Assembly: GCF_900091575.1 (NCBI RefSeq)
Contig: NZ_FMCR01000008.1
Span: forward strand, 186,001-250,000
Origin: Micromonospora saelicesensis
GTDB lineage: Bacteria; Actinomycetota; Actinomycetes; Mycobacteriales; Micromonosporaceae
Direction: 5' to 3'
DNA: 64,000 nucleotides
Shown here one piece after another: positions 1 to 9,479 of the stretch (the stretch's first letter is position 1; every line of letters starts with the position of its first letter). The translations under genes and the position numbers were made by a program. The notes under the pieces are model-generated. The model did no database searches. It worked only from the letters and a program-made list of their open reading frames with translations, and was not told where the DNA came from.

Positions 1-161
1 TGTACGTGACGGACCGGCTGCACGCCGACGAGGTGGGCCGGGCGCACAACGCGGTCTTCGGCGCGGTCCGGCCGGCGGCCACCCTGGTGGTGGTGGCCGG
101 TCTGCTGGACCCGGAGCACCTGGTCGAGGTGGAGTTGGAGGCGTACCTCGGCGATCGCTGA
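1..161 (+). CDS. RidA/YjgF-family protein, C-terminal part only
   Basis: The window opens inside this gene. The 52 visible residues (YVTDRLHADEVGRAHNAVFG..., ending AYLGDR) match the end of RidA/YER057c/UK114 proteins: the ATLVVVAGLLDPEHLVEVE stretch is the last beta-alpha-beta unit, with the L-x-x-P-x-x-L-V-E-V-E pattern that carries the family's conserved acidic residue. Canonical RidA hydrolyses reactive enamine/imine intermediates made by PLP enzymes. A RidA gene near hisF is a common actinobacterial arrangement. The N-terminal half and the start are outside the window, so the subfamily and active-site arginine cannot be judged. Confidence 0.75.
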   Translation, partial: YVTDRLHADEVGRAHNAVFGAVRPAATLVVVAGLLDPEHLVEVELEAYLGDR

Positions 162-203
162 GGTACCCGCCCAGGCGGCCTGCCGGGCCGTCCTGCGGCC
201 CGA

Positions 204-236
204 TAAGTTGTGCACAACTTAATTGTGGGCTACGGT
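204..236 (+). promoter_or_regulatory. ohrR promoter with overlapping OhrR-type operators
   Basis: An 18-bp perfect palindrome (TAAGTTGTGCACAACTTA, 204-221) overlaps a second dyad, CACAACTTAATTGTG (213-227), that closely fits the known OhrR operator TACAATTNAATTGTA. A promoter can be drawn through it: -35 TTGTGC at 208-213, a 17-bp spacer and -10 TACGGT at 231-236. That puts transcription start at about 243, the proposed GTG start of ohrR. A bound repressor would cover the -35 and spacer. The operator match is seen; regulation by OhrR is inferred from family knowledge. Confidence 0.7.
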
Positions 237-242
237 TCAGCG

Positions 243-689
243 GTGACCGATGACCTGGTGCTGCGCCGGCAGGTGTGCTTCGCGCTCTACGCCGCGTCGC
301 GCGCACTGACCGACGTCTACCGGCCGATCCTCGACGAGGTCGGGTTGACCTACCCGCAGTACCTGGCGCTGCTGGTGCTCTGGGAGCGTCCCGACGACGC
401 CCCCACGGTGTCCGAGTTGGGCGCCGAGCTGCGACTGGACTCCGGCACGCTCTCCCCGCTGCTCAAGCGACTGGAGGGGGCGGGCCTGGTGGTGCGGCGG
501 CGGTCGGCCCGCGACGAGCGGCGGGTCGAGGTGGGCCTCACCGAGCAGGGCCGGGCGCTGCGCGAGCGGGTCTGCGATGTCCCGCTGCGGATCGCGCAGG
601 CCACCGGGCTGGGCTTCGACGAGCTGGTCGCGCTGCGCGACACCCTCACCCGGGTCACCGACACCATCCACCGACAGAAGGAGCAGTGA
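243..689 (+). CDS. ohrR: MarR-family organic-peroxide sensor repressor (OhrR)
   Basis: Winged-helix MarR repressor of 148 residues. The N-terminal signature LRRQVCFALYAASRAL places a cysteine at residue 12, equivalent to the peroxide-sensing Cys of OhrR (Cys15 in Bacillus subtilis), followed by the conserved FALYAASR helix. The recognition helix region LRLDSGTLSPLLKRLE and the wing RRSARDERRVEVGLT are typical. Start at GTG 243 is preferred over GTG 210, because 210 lies inside the operator palindrome and 243 matches the predicted transcription start, implying a leaderless mRNA. It is followed 5 nt later by ohr, the gene that OhrR usually represses. Oxidation of Cys12 by organic hydroperoxides should release the operator. 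Confidence 0.9.
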   Translation: MTDDLVLRRQVCFALYAASRALTDVYRPILDEVGLTYPQYLALLVLWERPDDAPTVSELGAELRLDSGTLSPLLKRLEGAGLVVRRRSARDERRVEVGLTEQGRALRERVCDVPLRIAQATGLGFDELVALRDTLTRVTDTIHRQKEQ

Positions 690-694
690 CCACC

Positions 695-1126
<432 letters not shown>

Positions 1127-1173
1127 CCTCGCGGCCCCAGGCCCCCATCCGCGGACGAGAGGACGACCACCCC

Positions 1174-2169
1174 GTGACCAGCAACCGTGAGATCCACCTG
1201 GCCAGCCGCCCTCAGGGCTGGCCCACCGAAGACACCTTCCGGCTCGTCGAGACCGAGGTCCCGAAGCCCGGACCGGGCCAGATCGTGGTCCGCAACCAGT
1301 ACATGTCCGTCGACCCGTACATGCGCGGACGGATGAACGACGTCAAGTCGTACGTGCCGCCGTTCGCGCTCGACGCGCCGCTCGACGGTGCCGCGATCGG
1401 TGAGGTGGTGGCCAGCGAGGCGGCCGACATCGCCGTCGGGACCACCGTCCTGCACGGGCTGGGCTGGCGGGAGTACGCGCTGCTCGACGCCGCCGCGGCC
1501 CGCCCCGTCGACCCGAACATCGCCCCGGTCAGCGCGTACCTGAGCGTGCTCGGCATGACCGGGTTGACCGCGTACGCCGGTCTGCTGGAGGTGGCCGCGA
1601 TGAAGCCCGGCGAGACGGTCTTCGTCTCCGCCGCGGCCGGCGCGGTGGGCAGCCTGGTCGGCCAGATCGCCAAGCTCAAGGGTGCCGGCCGGGTGATCGG
1701 CAGTGCCGGCTCGCCGGCCAAGGTCGAGCGGCTGCGGGCGCTGGGCTTCGACGCCGCCTTCGACTATCACGACGGGGTCCGCGAGTCGCTGCGGGCGGCC
1801 GCCCCGGACGGCGTCGACGTCTACTTCGACAACGTCGGGGGTGACCACCTGGAGGCCGCGATCTTGGCCATGAACCTGCACGGCCGGGCGGCCATCTGCG
1901 GCATGATCTCGCAGTACAACGCCACCGAGCCCCCGGCCGCCCCGCGCAACCTGGCGCTGGTCATCGGCAAGCGGCTCACCCTGCGCGGCTTCCTGGTCAA
2001 CGACCACAACGACGTGCGGGCGGCGTTCGTGCGCGACGTCTCGGGCTGGCTGCGCGACGGCACGCTGTCCTACGACGAGACGATCGTGGACGGCATCGAG
2101 AACGCCCCGGAGGCGTTCATCGGCGTGCTGCGCGGCGACAACCTCGGCAAGATGCTCGTCAAGGTGTGA
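1174..2169 (+). CDS. NADP-dependent medium-chain reductase (CurA/prostaglandin-reductase type)
   Basis: 331-residue zinc-independent medium-chain dehydrogenase/reductase. The N-terminal domain has RNQYMSVDPYMRGRM, a hallmark of the leukotriene B4 12-hydroxydehydrogenase/CurA branch. The Rossmann domain has AAAGAVGSLVGQIAKLKG and the later VYFDNVGGDHLEAAI, which binds NADPH. Family members reduce the C=C bond of alpha,beta-unsaturated aldehydes and ketones. The GTG start (1174) has an upstream GAGAGGA ribosome-binding site. It lies 47 nt behind ohr, so it may share the OhrR promoter; clearing reactive alkenals from lipid peroxides would fit, but that link is inferred. A strong hairpin follows the stop. 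Confidence 0.85.
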   Translation: MTSNREIHLASRPQGWPTEDTFRLVETEVPKPGPGQIVVRNQYMSVDPYMRGRMNDVKSYVPPFALDAPLDGAAIGEVVASEAADIAVGTTVLHGLGWREYALLDAAAARPVDPNIAPVSAYLSVLGMTGLTAYAGLLEVAAMKPGETVFVSAAAGAVGSLVGQIAKLKGAGRVIGSAGSPAKVERLRALGFDAAFDYHDGVRESLRAAAPDGVDVYFDNVGGDHLEAAILAMNLHGRAAICGMISQYNATEPPAAPRNLALVIGKRLTLRGFLVNDHNDVRAAFVRDVSGWLRDGTLSYDETIVDGIENAPEAFIGVLRGDNLGKMLVKV

Positions 2170-2182
2170 CCCAGGCCTCTCT

Positions 2183-2216
2183 CACGGCGGTCGACCCGAT
2201 CGGGTCGACCGCCGTG
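2183..2216. terminator. Strong palindromic hairpin after the ohr operon
   Basis: A perfect 34-bp palindrome (15-bp arms around GATC, each starting CACGGCGGTCGACCC) sits 13 nt after the reductase stop codon and 26 nt before hisF. There is no U-tract, as is usual for actinobacterial terminators. It probably separates the peroxide operon from hisF. Confidence 0.7.
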
Positions 2217-2242
2217 CCGCGTGCGGAGGATAGGCTCGCGGC

Positions 2243-3010
2243 ATGACGGTGGCGGTACGGGTGATCCCCTGTCTGGACGTGGACGCCGGGCGGGTGGTCA
2301 AGGGGGTCAACTTCCTCGACCTGCGTGACGCCGGCGATCCGGTGGAACTGGCCGCCGCGTACGACCGGGCCGGCGCGGACGAGTTGACCTTCCTCGACGT
2401 CACGGCGTCCTCCAGCGACCGGGGCACCATGCTCGACGTGGTGCGCCGCACCGCCGAGTCGGTGTTCATCCCACTGACCGTCGGCGGTGGGGTCCGGCAG
2501 GTCGCCGACGTGGACACGCTGCTGCGCGCCGGTGCGGACAAGGTCGGCGTGAACACCGCCGCCATCGCCCGTCCAGAGCTGATCGCCGAGATCGCCGACC
2601 GGTTCGGCCGGCAGGTGCTCGTGCTCTCCCTCGATGTGCGGCGCGCGCCGAACGGCGGCACGCCCAGCGGCTTCGAGGTCACCACCCACGGGGGTCGGCG
2701 TGGCACCGGCATCGACGCCGTGTGGTGGGCGCACCGGGGCGCCGAGTTGGGCGCGGGGGAGATCCTGCTCAACTCGATGGACGCCGACGGCACCAAGGCG
2801 GGCTTCGACCTGGAGCTGATCGCCGCAGTGCGCGCGGTGGTGGACGTGCCGGTGGTGGCCAGTGGTGGCGCCGGCGAGGTGGCCCACTTTCCGCCCGCGA
2901 TCGGCGCCGGCGCGGACGCGGTGCTCGCCGCCAGCGTCTTCCACTTCGGCGAGCTGACCGTCGCCGAGGTCAAGGACGCGCTGCGCCTCGGCGGCCATCC
3001 GGTGCGCTGA
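2243..3010 (+). CDS. hisF: Imidazole glycerol phosphate synthase, cyclase subunit HisF
   Basis: 255-residue TIM-barrel cyclase. It joins the ammonia released by HisH to PRFAR, giving imidazole glycerol phosphate and AICAR in histidine biosynthesis. The two catalytic aspartates are present: Asp12 in VIPCLDVDAGRVVKG and Asp131 in VLSLDVRRA, together with the phosphate loops TVGGGVR and VVASGGAGE. Length is exactly that of the family. The start ATG has a GGAGGAT-like site upstream. hisH and hisA are not in the window; hisI lies 16 kb downstream, so the his genes are split here by unrelated genes. Confidence 0.97.
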   Translation: MTVAVRVIPCLDVDAGRVVKGVNFLDLRDAGDPVELAAAYDRAGADELTFLDVTASSSDRGTMLDVVRRTAESVFIPLTVGGGVRQVADVDTLLRAGADKVGVNTAAIARPELIAEIADRFGRQVLVLSLDVRRAPNGGTPSGFEVTTHGGRRGTGIDAVWWAHRGAELGAGEILLNSMDADGTKAGFDLELIAAVRAVVDVPVVASGGAGEVAHFPPAIGAGADAVLAASVFHFGELTVAEVKDALRLGGHPVR

Positions 3011-3015
3011 GCCGC

Positions 3016-3477
3016 TCAGCGCTCGCCGGAGTGCCCCTCCGGTGACCGACGTGGGGTGGGAATCGAACGGACCGCGTACTCCTGGACGGCGGCCGCGTGG
3101 TCGGCCTCGTCCAGGATCCAGTCCGCGCTGCCGGGCGCGTGCCGGCGGGTCAACACTCCCTGCACAGTGTCCACCATGGTCGCCACACCCGCGCGCGGGC
3201 GGGTACGCCACAGCTGCTCACCCTCGGCGGTGATCCGGAACCAGCCGTCGGCGACGCTGACCAGCCCGGCGCCGACCAACCGCTGGACCGCGGCCTCCAC
3301 CTCGTGTCGCTGCGGAATCGCGTGGTTGAGGTGATCGGCGGTGGAGAGCACGTCGGTCAGGCGGACACCCTCCGGCCGCCGGCTTGTCGCCGACCGACGG
3401 TGCCGTCCGGCACCGCTCGCGATGACGAGCGACACGAAGATCCAGGCGTCGTTCCAGCGCCAACCGTTCTCCCCCAT
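3016..3477 (-). CDS. Small conserved-looking protein with winged-helix-like core
   Basis: 153-residue protein of unknown function, convergent with hisF (5 nt between stops). It starts MGENGWRWNDAWIFVSLV. Residues ~35-95 (VRLTDVLSTADHLNHAIPQRHEVEAAV... then ADGWFRITAEGEQLW) read like a winged-helix domain: three helices, then a beta-wing ending in 'ITAEGEQLW', as in PadR/MarR-type folds. The C-terminus (residues ~115-140) is a helix with D-W-I-L-D-E-A-D. No catalytic motif, signal peptide or secure membrane segment is visible. A DNA-binding or adaptor role is a guess from the pattern only. Confidence 0.6.
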   Translation of the reverse strand: MGENGWRWNDAWIFVSLVIASGAGRHRRSATSRRPEGVRLTDVLSTADHLNHAIPQRHEVEAAVQRLVGAGLVSVADGWFRITAEGEQLWRTRPRAGVATMVDTVQGVLTRRHAPGSADWILDEADHAAAVQEYAVRSIPTPRRSPEGHSGER

Positions 3478-3578
3478 GCAGAGATGATGACGGCGCGCGT
3501 GGCGGAAGGGAACACCCACCCGCCAACCGGTGCCCAGCGCCACCGCCACGTACCGGTTCGCGGACGGTCGGTGAGGGT

Positions 3579-4250
3579 TCAGCCGGTCGGGGTGGCCGGC
3601 GCGGCGTTGCCCGCCGGGGGCGCGGCGCTGTCCGGCGCGGTGCCCTCCGGCACGGCGAACAGTGGGATGAAGAACTGGGCCAACGGGCCGATGGCCAGCG
3701 CGTACGCGACGGTGCCCACGCCGACCTTGCCGCCGAGCCACCAGCCCAGGGCCAGCACGGTGACCTCGATGACGGTGCGCACGAGCCGGATCGACCGGCC
3801 GGGCCGGCGGGCCACGTAGCCGGTCATCAGACCGTCGCGGGGGCCGGGCCCCAACTGGGCGCCGAGGTAGAGAGCGGTGGCGGCGCCGTTGGCGACGATG
3901 CCGGTGACCAGCATCGCGATCTGGACGCTGAGCGGGCCACCCGCGGGTAGCAGGGCCAGGGTGGCGTCCACGACCAGGCCGATCACCACGACGTTGCTGA
4001 CCGTGCCGAGGCCGGGCCGCTGCCGCAGCGGGATCCAGAGCAGCAGGACCAGCGCGCCGACGCCGATGGTGACAGTGCCGAAGGAGAGCCCGGTCAGCTC
4101 GGAGAGCCCCTGGTGGAACACGTCCCACGGGTCGAGGCCCAGTTGGGAGCGGATCATCAGGGCCATGCTGACGCCGTAGAGCGTGAGCCCGAGGTAGAGC
4201 TGGACCAACCGTCGAACCGGCCGGTGCCGCAGATTGCCAAGCAGTGCCAT
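3579..4250 (-). CDS. YczE/YitT-like integral membrane protein
   Basis: 223 residues with about five hydrophobic segments (for example LVQLYLGLTLYGVSMALMI, GTVTIGVGALVLLLWIPL, VSNVVVIGLVVDATLALL and VTGIVANGAATALYLGAQLG). The motif GLDPWDVFHQGLSELTGLSFGTVT and the later GPGPRDGLMTG are characteristic of the YczE/YyaS/YitT membrane family. ATG at 4250 is preferred over the in-frame TTG seven codons earlier. It is divergent from a MocR-type regulator with only 59 nt between starts, a recurring pairing that suggests the regulator controls this gene. Substrate unknown. Confidence 0.8.
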   Translation of the reverse strand: MALLGNLRHRPVRRLVQLYLGLTLYGVSMALMIRSQLGLDPWDVFHQGLSELTGLSFGTVTIGVGALVLLLWIPLRQRPGLGTVSNVVVIGLVVDATLALLPAGGPLSVQIAMLVTGIVANGAATALYLGAQLGPGPRDGLMTGYVARRPGRSIRLVRTVIEVTVLALGWWLGGKVGVGTVAYALAIGPLAQFFIPLFAVPEGTAPDSAAPPAGNAAPATPTG

Positions 4251-4266
4251 GCATGCCACCCTAGGT

Positions 4267-4298
4267 GCCAATCCTCGTCGAGGAAGAAGCCAATATCC
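4267..4298. promoter_or_regulatory. Candidate MocR direct-repeat operator
   Basis: In the 59-nt divergent spacer, GCCAATCC (4267-4274) recurs as GCCAATATCC (4289-4298), starts 22 bp apart, i.e. about two helical turns. A small dyad CCTCGTCGAGG (4273-4283) lies between. MocR/GabR-type regulators commonly bind paired direct repeats on one face of the helix. CAATAT may also serve as the -10 for the regulator gene. The repeat is seen; the function is inferred. Confidence 0.4.
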
Positions 4299-4309
4299 GA
4301 GGAGTGGTT

Positions 4310-5764
4310 ATGACCGGGCAGGTGCGCGGCGTCCAATTGGCCCGTCTGCTCGGGCAGTGGCATGCCCTGCCGGGCCGCCGCCGCAGCCCCGACTACGCCG
4401 CGCTGGCCGGCTCGGTGCGCGGGCTGCTCGCCGACGGCCGGCTGCCGCTGGGCGTCCGCCTCCCGGCCGAACGGGAGCTGGCCGAGGCGCTGCGGATCAG
4501 CCGGACCACTGTCACCGCCGCCTACCGGCAGCTACGCGAGACCGGGCACCTGGCCAGCCGTCGGGGCGCCGGCAGTTGGACGATGCTGCCCGGCAACCAC
4601 CGGGTGGCCAGCACCGGCCTGTGGACCCCGCTGGACGACCGGGAGATGCTCGACCTCGGCGTCGCCGCGCTGGCCGCACCGCCGCAACTGCTGTCGGCCG
4701 CGCGGGCCGCCACCGAGGACCTGCCCCGCTACCTGAGCGGGGCCGGTTACCACCCGACCGGCATCATCGAGCTGCGCGAGGCGGTGGCCGACGCGTACAC
4801 CGCCCGGGGCCTGCCCACCTCGGCCGACCAGATCATGGTCACCAGCGGCACCCAGCACGCACTGGATCTGGTGCTGCGGCTCGCCCTGGCCCCGGGCGGC
4901 ACCGTGCTGGTCGAGTCCCCGACCTACCCCAACGCCCTCGCCGCGCTGGCCGGTCGGCGGGCCCGGATCAGCACCCACGGGCTGGCCGCCGACGCCGGCT
5001 GGGAGCCCGACCTGCTGCTGGGCACTCTCCGACAGACCCGGCCCAAGCTGGCCTACCTGATTCCGGAGTTCCAGAACCCGACGGGGCACCTGATGCCCGC
5101 CTCGCTGCGCGAGCGCGTGGTGGCCGCCGCGCACGCGGTCGGCACCGATCTGATCATCGACGAGTCCTTCGTGGACCTGTCGTTGGACGGCACCGAGGTG
5201 CCACCCCCGGTCGCCACCTACGACCGGCACAGCCGGGTGGTCAGCATCGGCGGGATGAGCAAGCCCTACTGGGGTGGCCTGCGGATCGGCTGGGTGCGCG
5301 CGTCCGCGCCGCAGGTGCAGCGACTGGCCGCCGTGCGGGTCGGGGTCGACATGGCCAGCCCGGTGCTGGACCAACTGGTCGCGGTGCACCTGCTCGCCGA
5401 CGCCGAGGCCATCGTCGCCGACCGCCGCGTCCAGTTGGCCGTCCAGCGCGACGCCCTGCTCGGCGCGCTGGCACACCAACTGCCCGAGTGGCGGGTCACC
5501 GTGCCACGAGGTGGCGTGACGCTCTGGGCCGAGTTGGACGGCCCGGTCTCGAGCGCGCTGGCCCGGGCCGCGGAGGAGGTCGGCGTACGGCTGGCCCCCG
5601 GCCCCCGGTTCGGCCTGGACGGCACCCTGGAGCGCTTCCTGCGGCTGCCCTTCACCCTGCCCGCGGCGGACCTCGTGGAGGCCGTCGGGCGGATCGCGGC
5701 GATCCGCTACGACCTGGACCGGGCCGGCCGCCAGCGGTGGCGGGAGCCCGCCGTCATCGCCTGA
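4310..5764 (+). CDS. MocR/GabR-type regulator: GntR winged helix fused to aminotransferase fold
   Basis: 484 residues. Residues ~25-95 form a GntR winged helix (LPLGVRLPAERELAEALRIS, then RTTVTAAYRQLRETGHL). Residues ~120-480 form a fold-type I PLP-dependent aminotransferase domain with FQNPTGHLMP, DESFVDLS and the PLP-lysine region SIGGMSKPYWGGLRIGW. In this family the aminotransferase domain senses PLP or an amine and rarely acts as a full enzyme. ATG 4310 follows GGAG. Divergence from the YczE gene and the direct repeats between them suggest local control; the effector cannot be read from sequence. Confidence 0.88.
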   Translation: MTGQVRGVQLARLLGQWHALPGRRRSPDYAALAGSVRGLLADGRLPLGVRLPAERELAEALRISRTTVTAAYRQLRETGHLASRRGAGSWTMLPGNHRVASTGLWTPLDDREMLDLGVAALAAPPQLLSAARAATEDLPRYLSGAGYHPTGIIELREAVADAYTARGLPTSADQIMVTSGTQHALDLVLRLALAPGGTVLVESPTYPNALAALAGRRARISTHGLAADAGWEPDLLLGTLRQTRPKLAYLIPEFQNPTGHLMPASLRERVVAAAHAVGTDLIIDESFVDLSLDGTEVPPPVATYDRHSRVVSIGGMSKPYWGGLRIGWVRASAPQVQRLAAVRVGVDMASPVLDQLVAVHLLADAEAIVADRRVQLAVQRDALLGALAHQLPEWRVTVPRGGVTLWAELDGPVSSALARAAEEVGVRLAPGPRFGLDGTLERFLRLPFTLPAADLVEAVGRIAAIRYDLDRAGRQRWREPAVIA

Positions 5765-5852
5765 GCCAGCGCCGAACAAACCATCGGCATCCGCCGGCAC
5801 CGTTATGCCGGGAATATGCCACTCGCCCCAGCTCGGCTGCCACACTCTCCTG

Positions 5853-7157
5853 GTGGGCCAGGGTGGCGGGACACGCGGCGTCCGCCGGAGTGCGCCGGGC
5901 TCGCGGGCGACCCCGCTGGAACTCTTCTACGACCTGGTCTTCGTCTTCGCCTTTCTGCACGTCACCACGGCCACCGCCGGCAATCCGACCGCCCGGGGCC
6001 TGGTCCGGTGCCTGGTGCTGCTGGCCCTGCTCTGGTGGTGCTGGTCGGGGTTCGCCGTGCTGGGCAACCTGATCCGCACCGACCAGGGCATCGTCCCGGC
6101 GGTCGGCTTCGTCACCATCGCCGCCGCCTTCGTGCTGGCGCTGAGTCTGCCGAAGGCGTTCGTCGACCGTCCCGGTGGACTGTTCGGTCCACTGGTCTTC
6201 GCTACCTGCTACTTCGTGGTCCGGGTGAGCGAAACGGTGATCTTCCTGTGGATCGGTCGCCGGAACCGTGACGTGCGTCGACGTTGGCAGCTGCTCGCCC
6301 TGCCGGCGTTCCTGGCCACGGGCCTCATCGTGGTCGCCGGGTTGCTGCCGCAGCGTTTCTTCGACGGATCGGCCGAGTCGGTGGCCCGCCTGCTGTGCTG
6401 GCTCGCGGCCATCGGCGTGGAGTACGGGGCCGGACTGGCGTTGCGGGGCACCGGGTGGACGGTGCTCTCCGCCGGGCACTGGGCGGAGCGGCACGGTCAG
6501 ATCGTCCTGGTCGCCCTCGGCGAGGCGATCATCGCGCTCGGGTTCAGTCCCGGTGAAACCGCCGGTCTGTCGCTGACCTGGCCGGTGCTGTTCGCGGCGG
6601 TGCTCGGCATCGCGGTGGCCGCCGCGATGTGGTGGGCGTACTTCGACACCCTGGCGCTCGGTATGGAACAGACCCTGCACCGCACCCGCGACCCGGACGC
6701 CCGCGCCATCCTGGCCCGGAACGCCTACAGCTACCTGCACCTGCCGGTCATCGCCGGCGTCATCCTCTTCGCGCTCGGTCTCAAGGGGCTGATCCACGAA
6801 GGCGCCGATCCCACCACACCGAGCTGGGGCGTTCCGCTGCCGAGCTTCGACCTGCTGGCGCTCTACGGAGGGGTCGCGCTCTACCTGCTCGCGCTCATCG
6901 TGCTCGGCCGGCTGATGCTCGGCGCCCCCCGTTGGCCCACGATCGGCGGGATCCTGCTGCTGGTCGCGCTGGTGCCGGTTGCCGGGACGCTGCCCGAGCT
7001 GATCGCGTTGGGCATGTTGGCCCTGGCGGCGGCGTTGGCCGTGGCGGCGCAGACGGTTGTCGACTCGCGGCGCCGGGCCGGGGTCCGGCAGACGGCGTTC
7101 GAGGAGCAGCTCGCCGCGGAAGAGGAGCAGACGAGGTGGCGGGGCCACCACCTGTGA
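5853..7157 (+). CDS. LtrA-family multi-pass membrane protein (low temperature requirement protein A)
   Basis: 434-residue polytopic membrane protein with roughly ten to twelve hydrophobic segments. The N-terminal ATPLELFYDLVFVFAFLHVT is the signature of LtrA proteins, and RHGQIVLVALGEAIIALGFS and NAYSYLHLPVIAGVILFALG also match the family. The biochemical role of LtrA is not established. GTG 5853 gives a typical N-terminus; an ATG 16 codons upstream (5805) has no ribosome-binding site, and CACACT at about 5840 could act as a -10 giving a near-leaderless start at 5853. A bidirectional hairpin overlaps its stop codon. Confidence 0.82.
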   Translation: MGQGGGTRGVRRSAPGSRATPLELFYDLVFVFAFLHVTTATAGNPTARGLVRCLVLLALLWWCWSGFAVLGNLIRTDQGIVPAVGFVTIAAAFVLALSLPKAFVDRPGGLFGPLVFATCYFVVRVSETVIFLWIGRRNRDVRRRWQLLALPAFLATGLIVVAGLLPQRFFDGSAESVARLLCWLAAIGVEYGAGLALRGTGWTVLSAGHWAERHGQIVLVALGEAIIALGFSPGETAGLSLTWPVLFAAVLGIAVAAAMWWAYFDTLALGMEQTLHRTRDPDARAILARNAYSYLHLPVIAGVILFALGLKGLIHEGADPTTPSWGVPLPSFDLLALYGGVALYLLALIVLGRLMLGAPRWPTIGGILLLVALVPVAGTLPELIALGMLALAAALAVAAQTVVDSRRRAGVRQTAFEEQLAAEEEQTRWRGHHL

Positions 7158-7195
7158 GGGGTCCGTGCCGGCTTCCTCGCCGGCACGGGCCCCTC
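7156..7195. terminator. Bidirectional terminator hairpin between convergent genes
   Basis: 17-bp arms (7156-7172 and 7179-7195) with a single mismatch around the loop TTCCTC. The left arm begins within the TGA of the LtrA gene, and the right arm ends 8 nt before the stop of the acyl-CoA ligase. It should stop transcription from both sides. Confidence 0.8.
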
Positions 7196-7202
7196 GGTCG
7201 GC

Positions 7203-9029
<1,827 letters not shown>

Positions 9030-9174
9030 CGCTGTAGCCGCCTTCGGGGGTGGTGGCGTGACGGTCGTCACGTCATGATGGTTACCGAAGAGTATTGCGT
9101 GGCACCGTGCATCGGCTAGTGCGGTGTCCATTTACGTTTGCCGGGTTGGCGGCCGGGGGGGTTTTGTCGTACCG

Positions 9175-9456
9175 ATGGTGTTGGGTTTGGTTATGCCTCG
9201 TCGTCGGGATCCGGCCGCGCCTCGGGTGGTGTATCGCACCGCGCGGGTGGCGTTGCGGGTGACGCCAGGGCAGCGGCGGCGGTGTTTTGGGTTGCTGCGT
9301 TCGGCTGGTGATGTGTGGGCGTGTGTGTCGGAGGTGAACGCGTGGCGGCGCCGCCGTCGGGACGCGCCGTTGTCCGGCTATCAGGAGTTGTGTCGGGAGT
9401 TGGCGGCCTCGGGGCCGGGCACGTTCGCCGAGTTGGACTCGGCGGGGGCCCGGTCG
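9175..9456 (+). pseudogene. Truncated TnpB-type transposase remnant (IS200/IS605 or IS607 accessory gene)
   Basis: About 94 residues from ATG 9175 (or 9193) carry an N-terminal TnpB/OrfB pattern: VYRTARVALRVTPGQRRR, then LLRSAGDVWACVSEVNAW and GYQELCRELAASGPGTFAELDSAGARS. Similarity stops abruptly at GARS, where a full protein would continue for some 300 residues through the RuvC-like DED nuclease core. The remaining frame runs into the 3' end of the terpene synthase on the other strand. The T- and G-rich first 60 bp (from ~9120) differ in composition from neighbouring genes, consistent with an element end. No partner tnpA, no target-site duplication and no 3' omega-RNA region remain. Confidence 0.65.
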
Positions 9457-9479
9457 ATCCCACCAACCGGTACGGCCGA

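Noticed and set aside
2183..2216. Perfect 34-bp palindrome as an attachment or integration site
   Set aside because: No integrase or tRNA is near, and its place just after the stop codon of an operon end fits a terminator.
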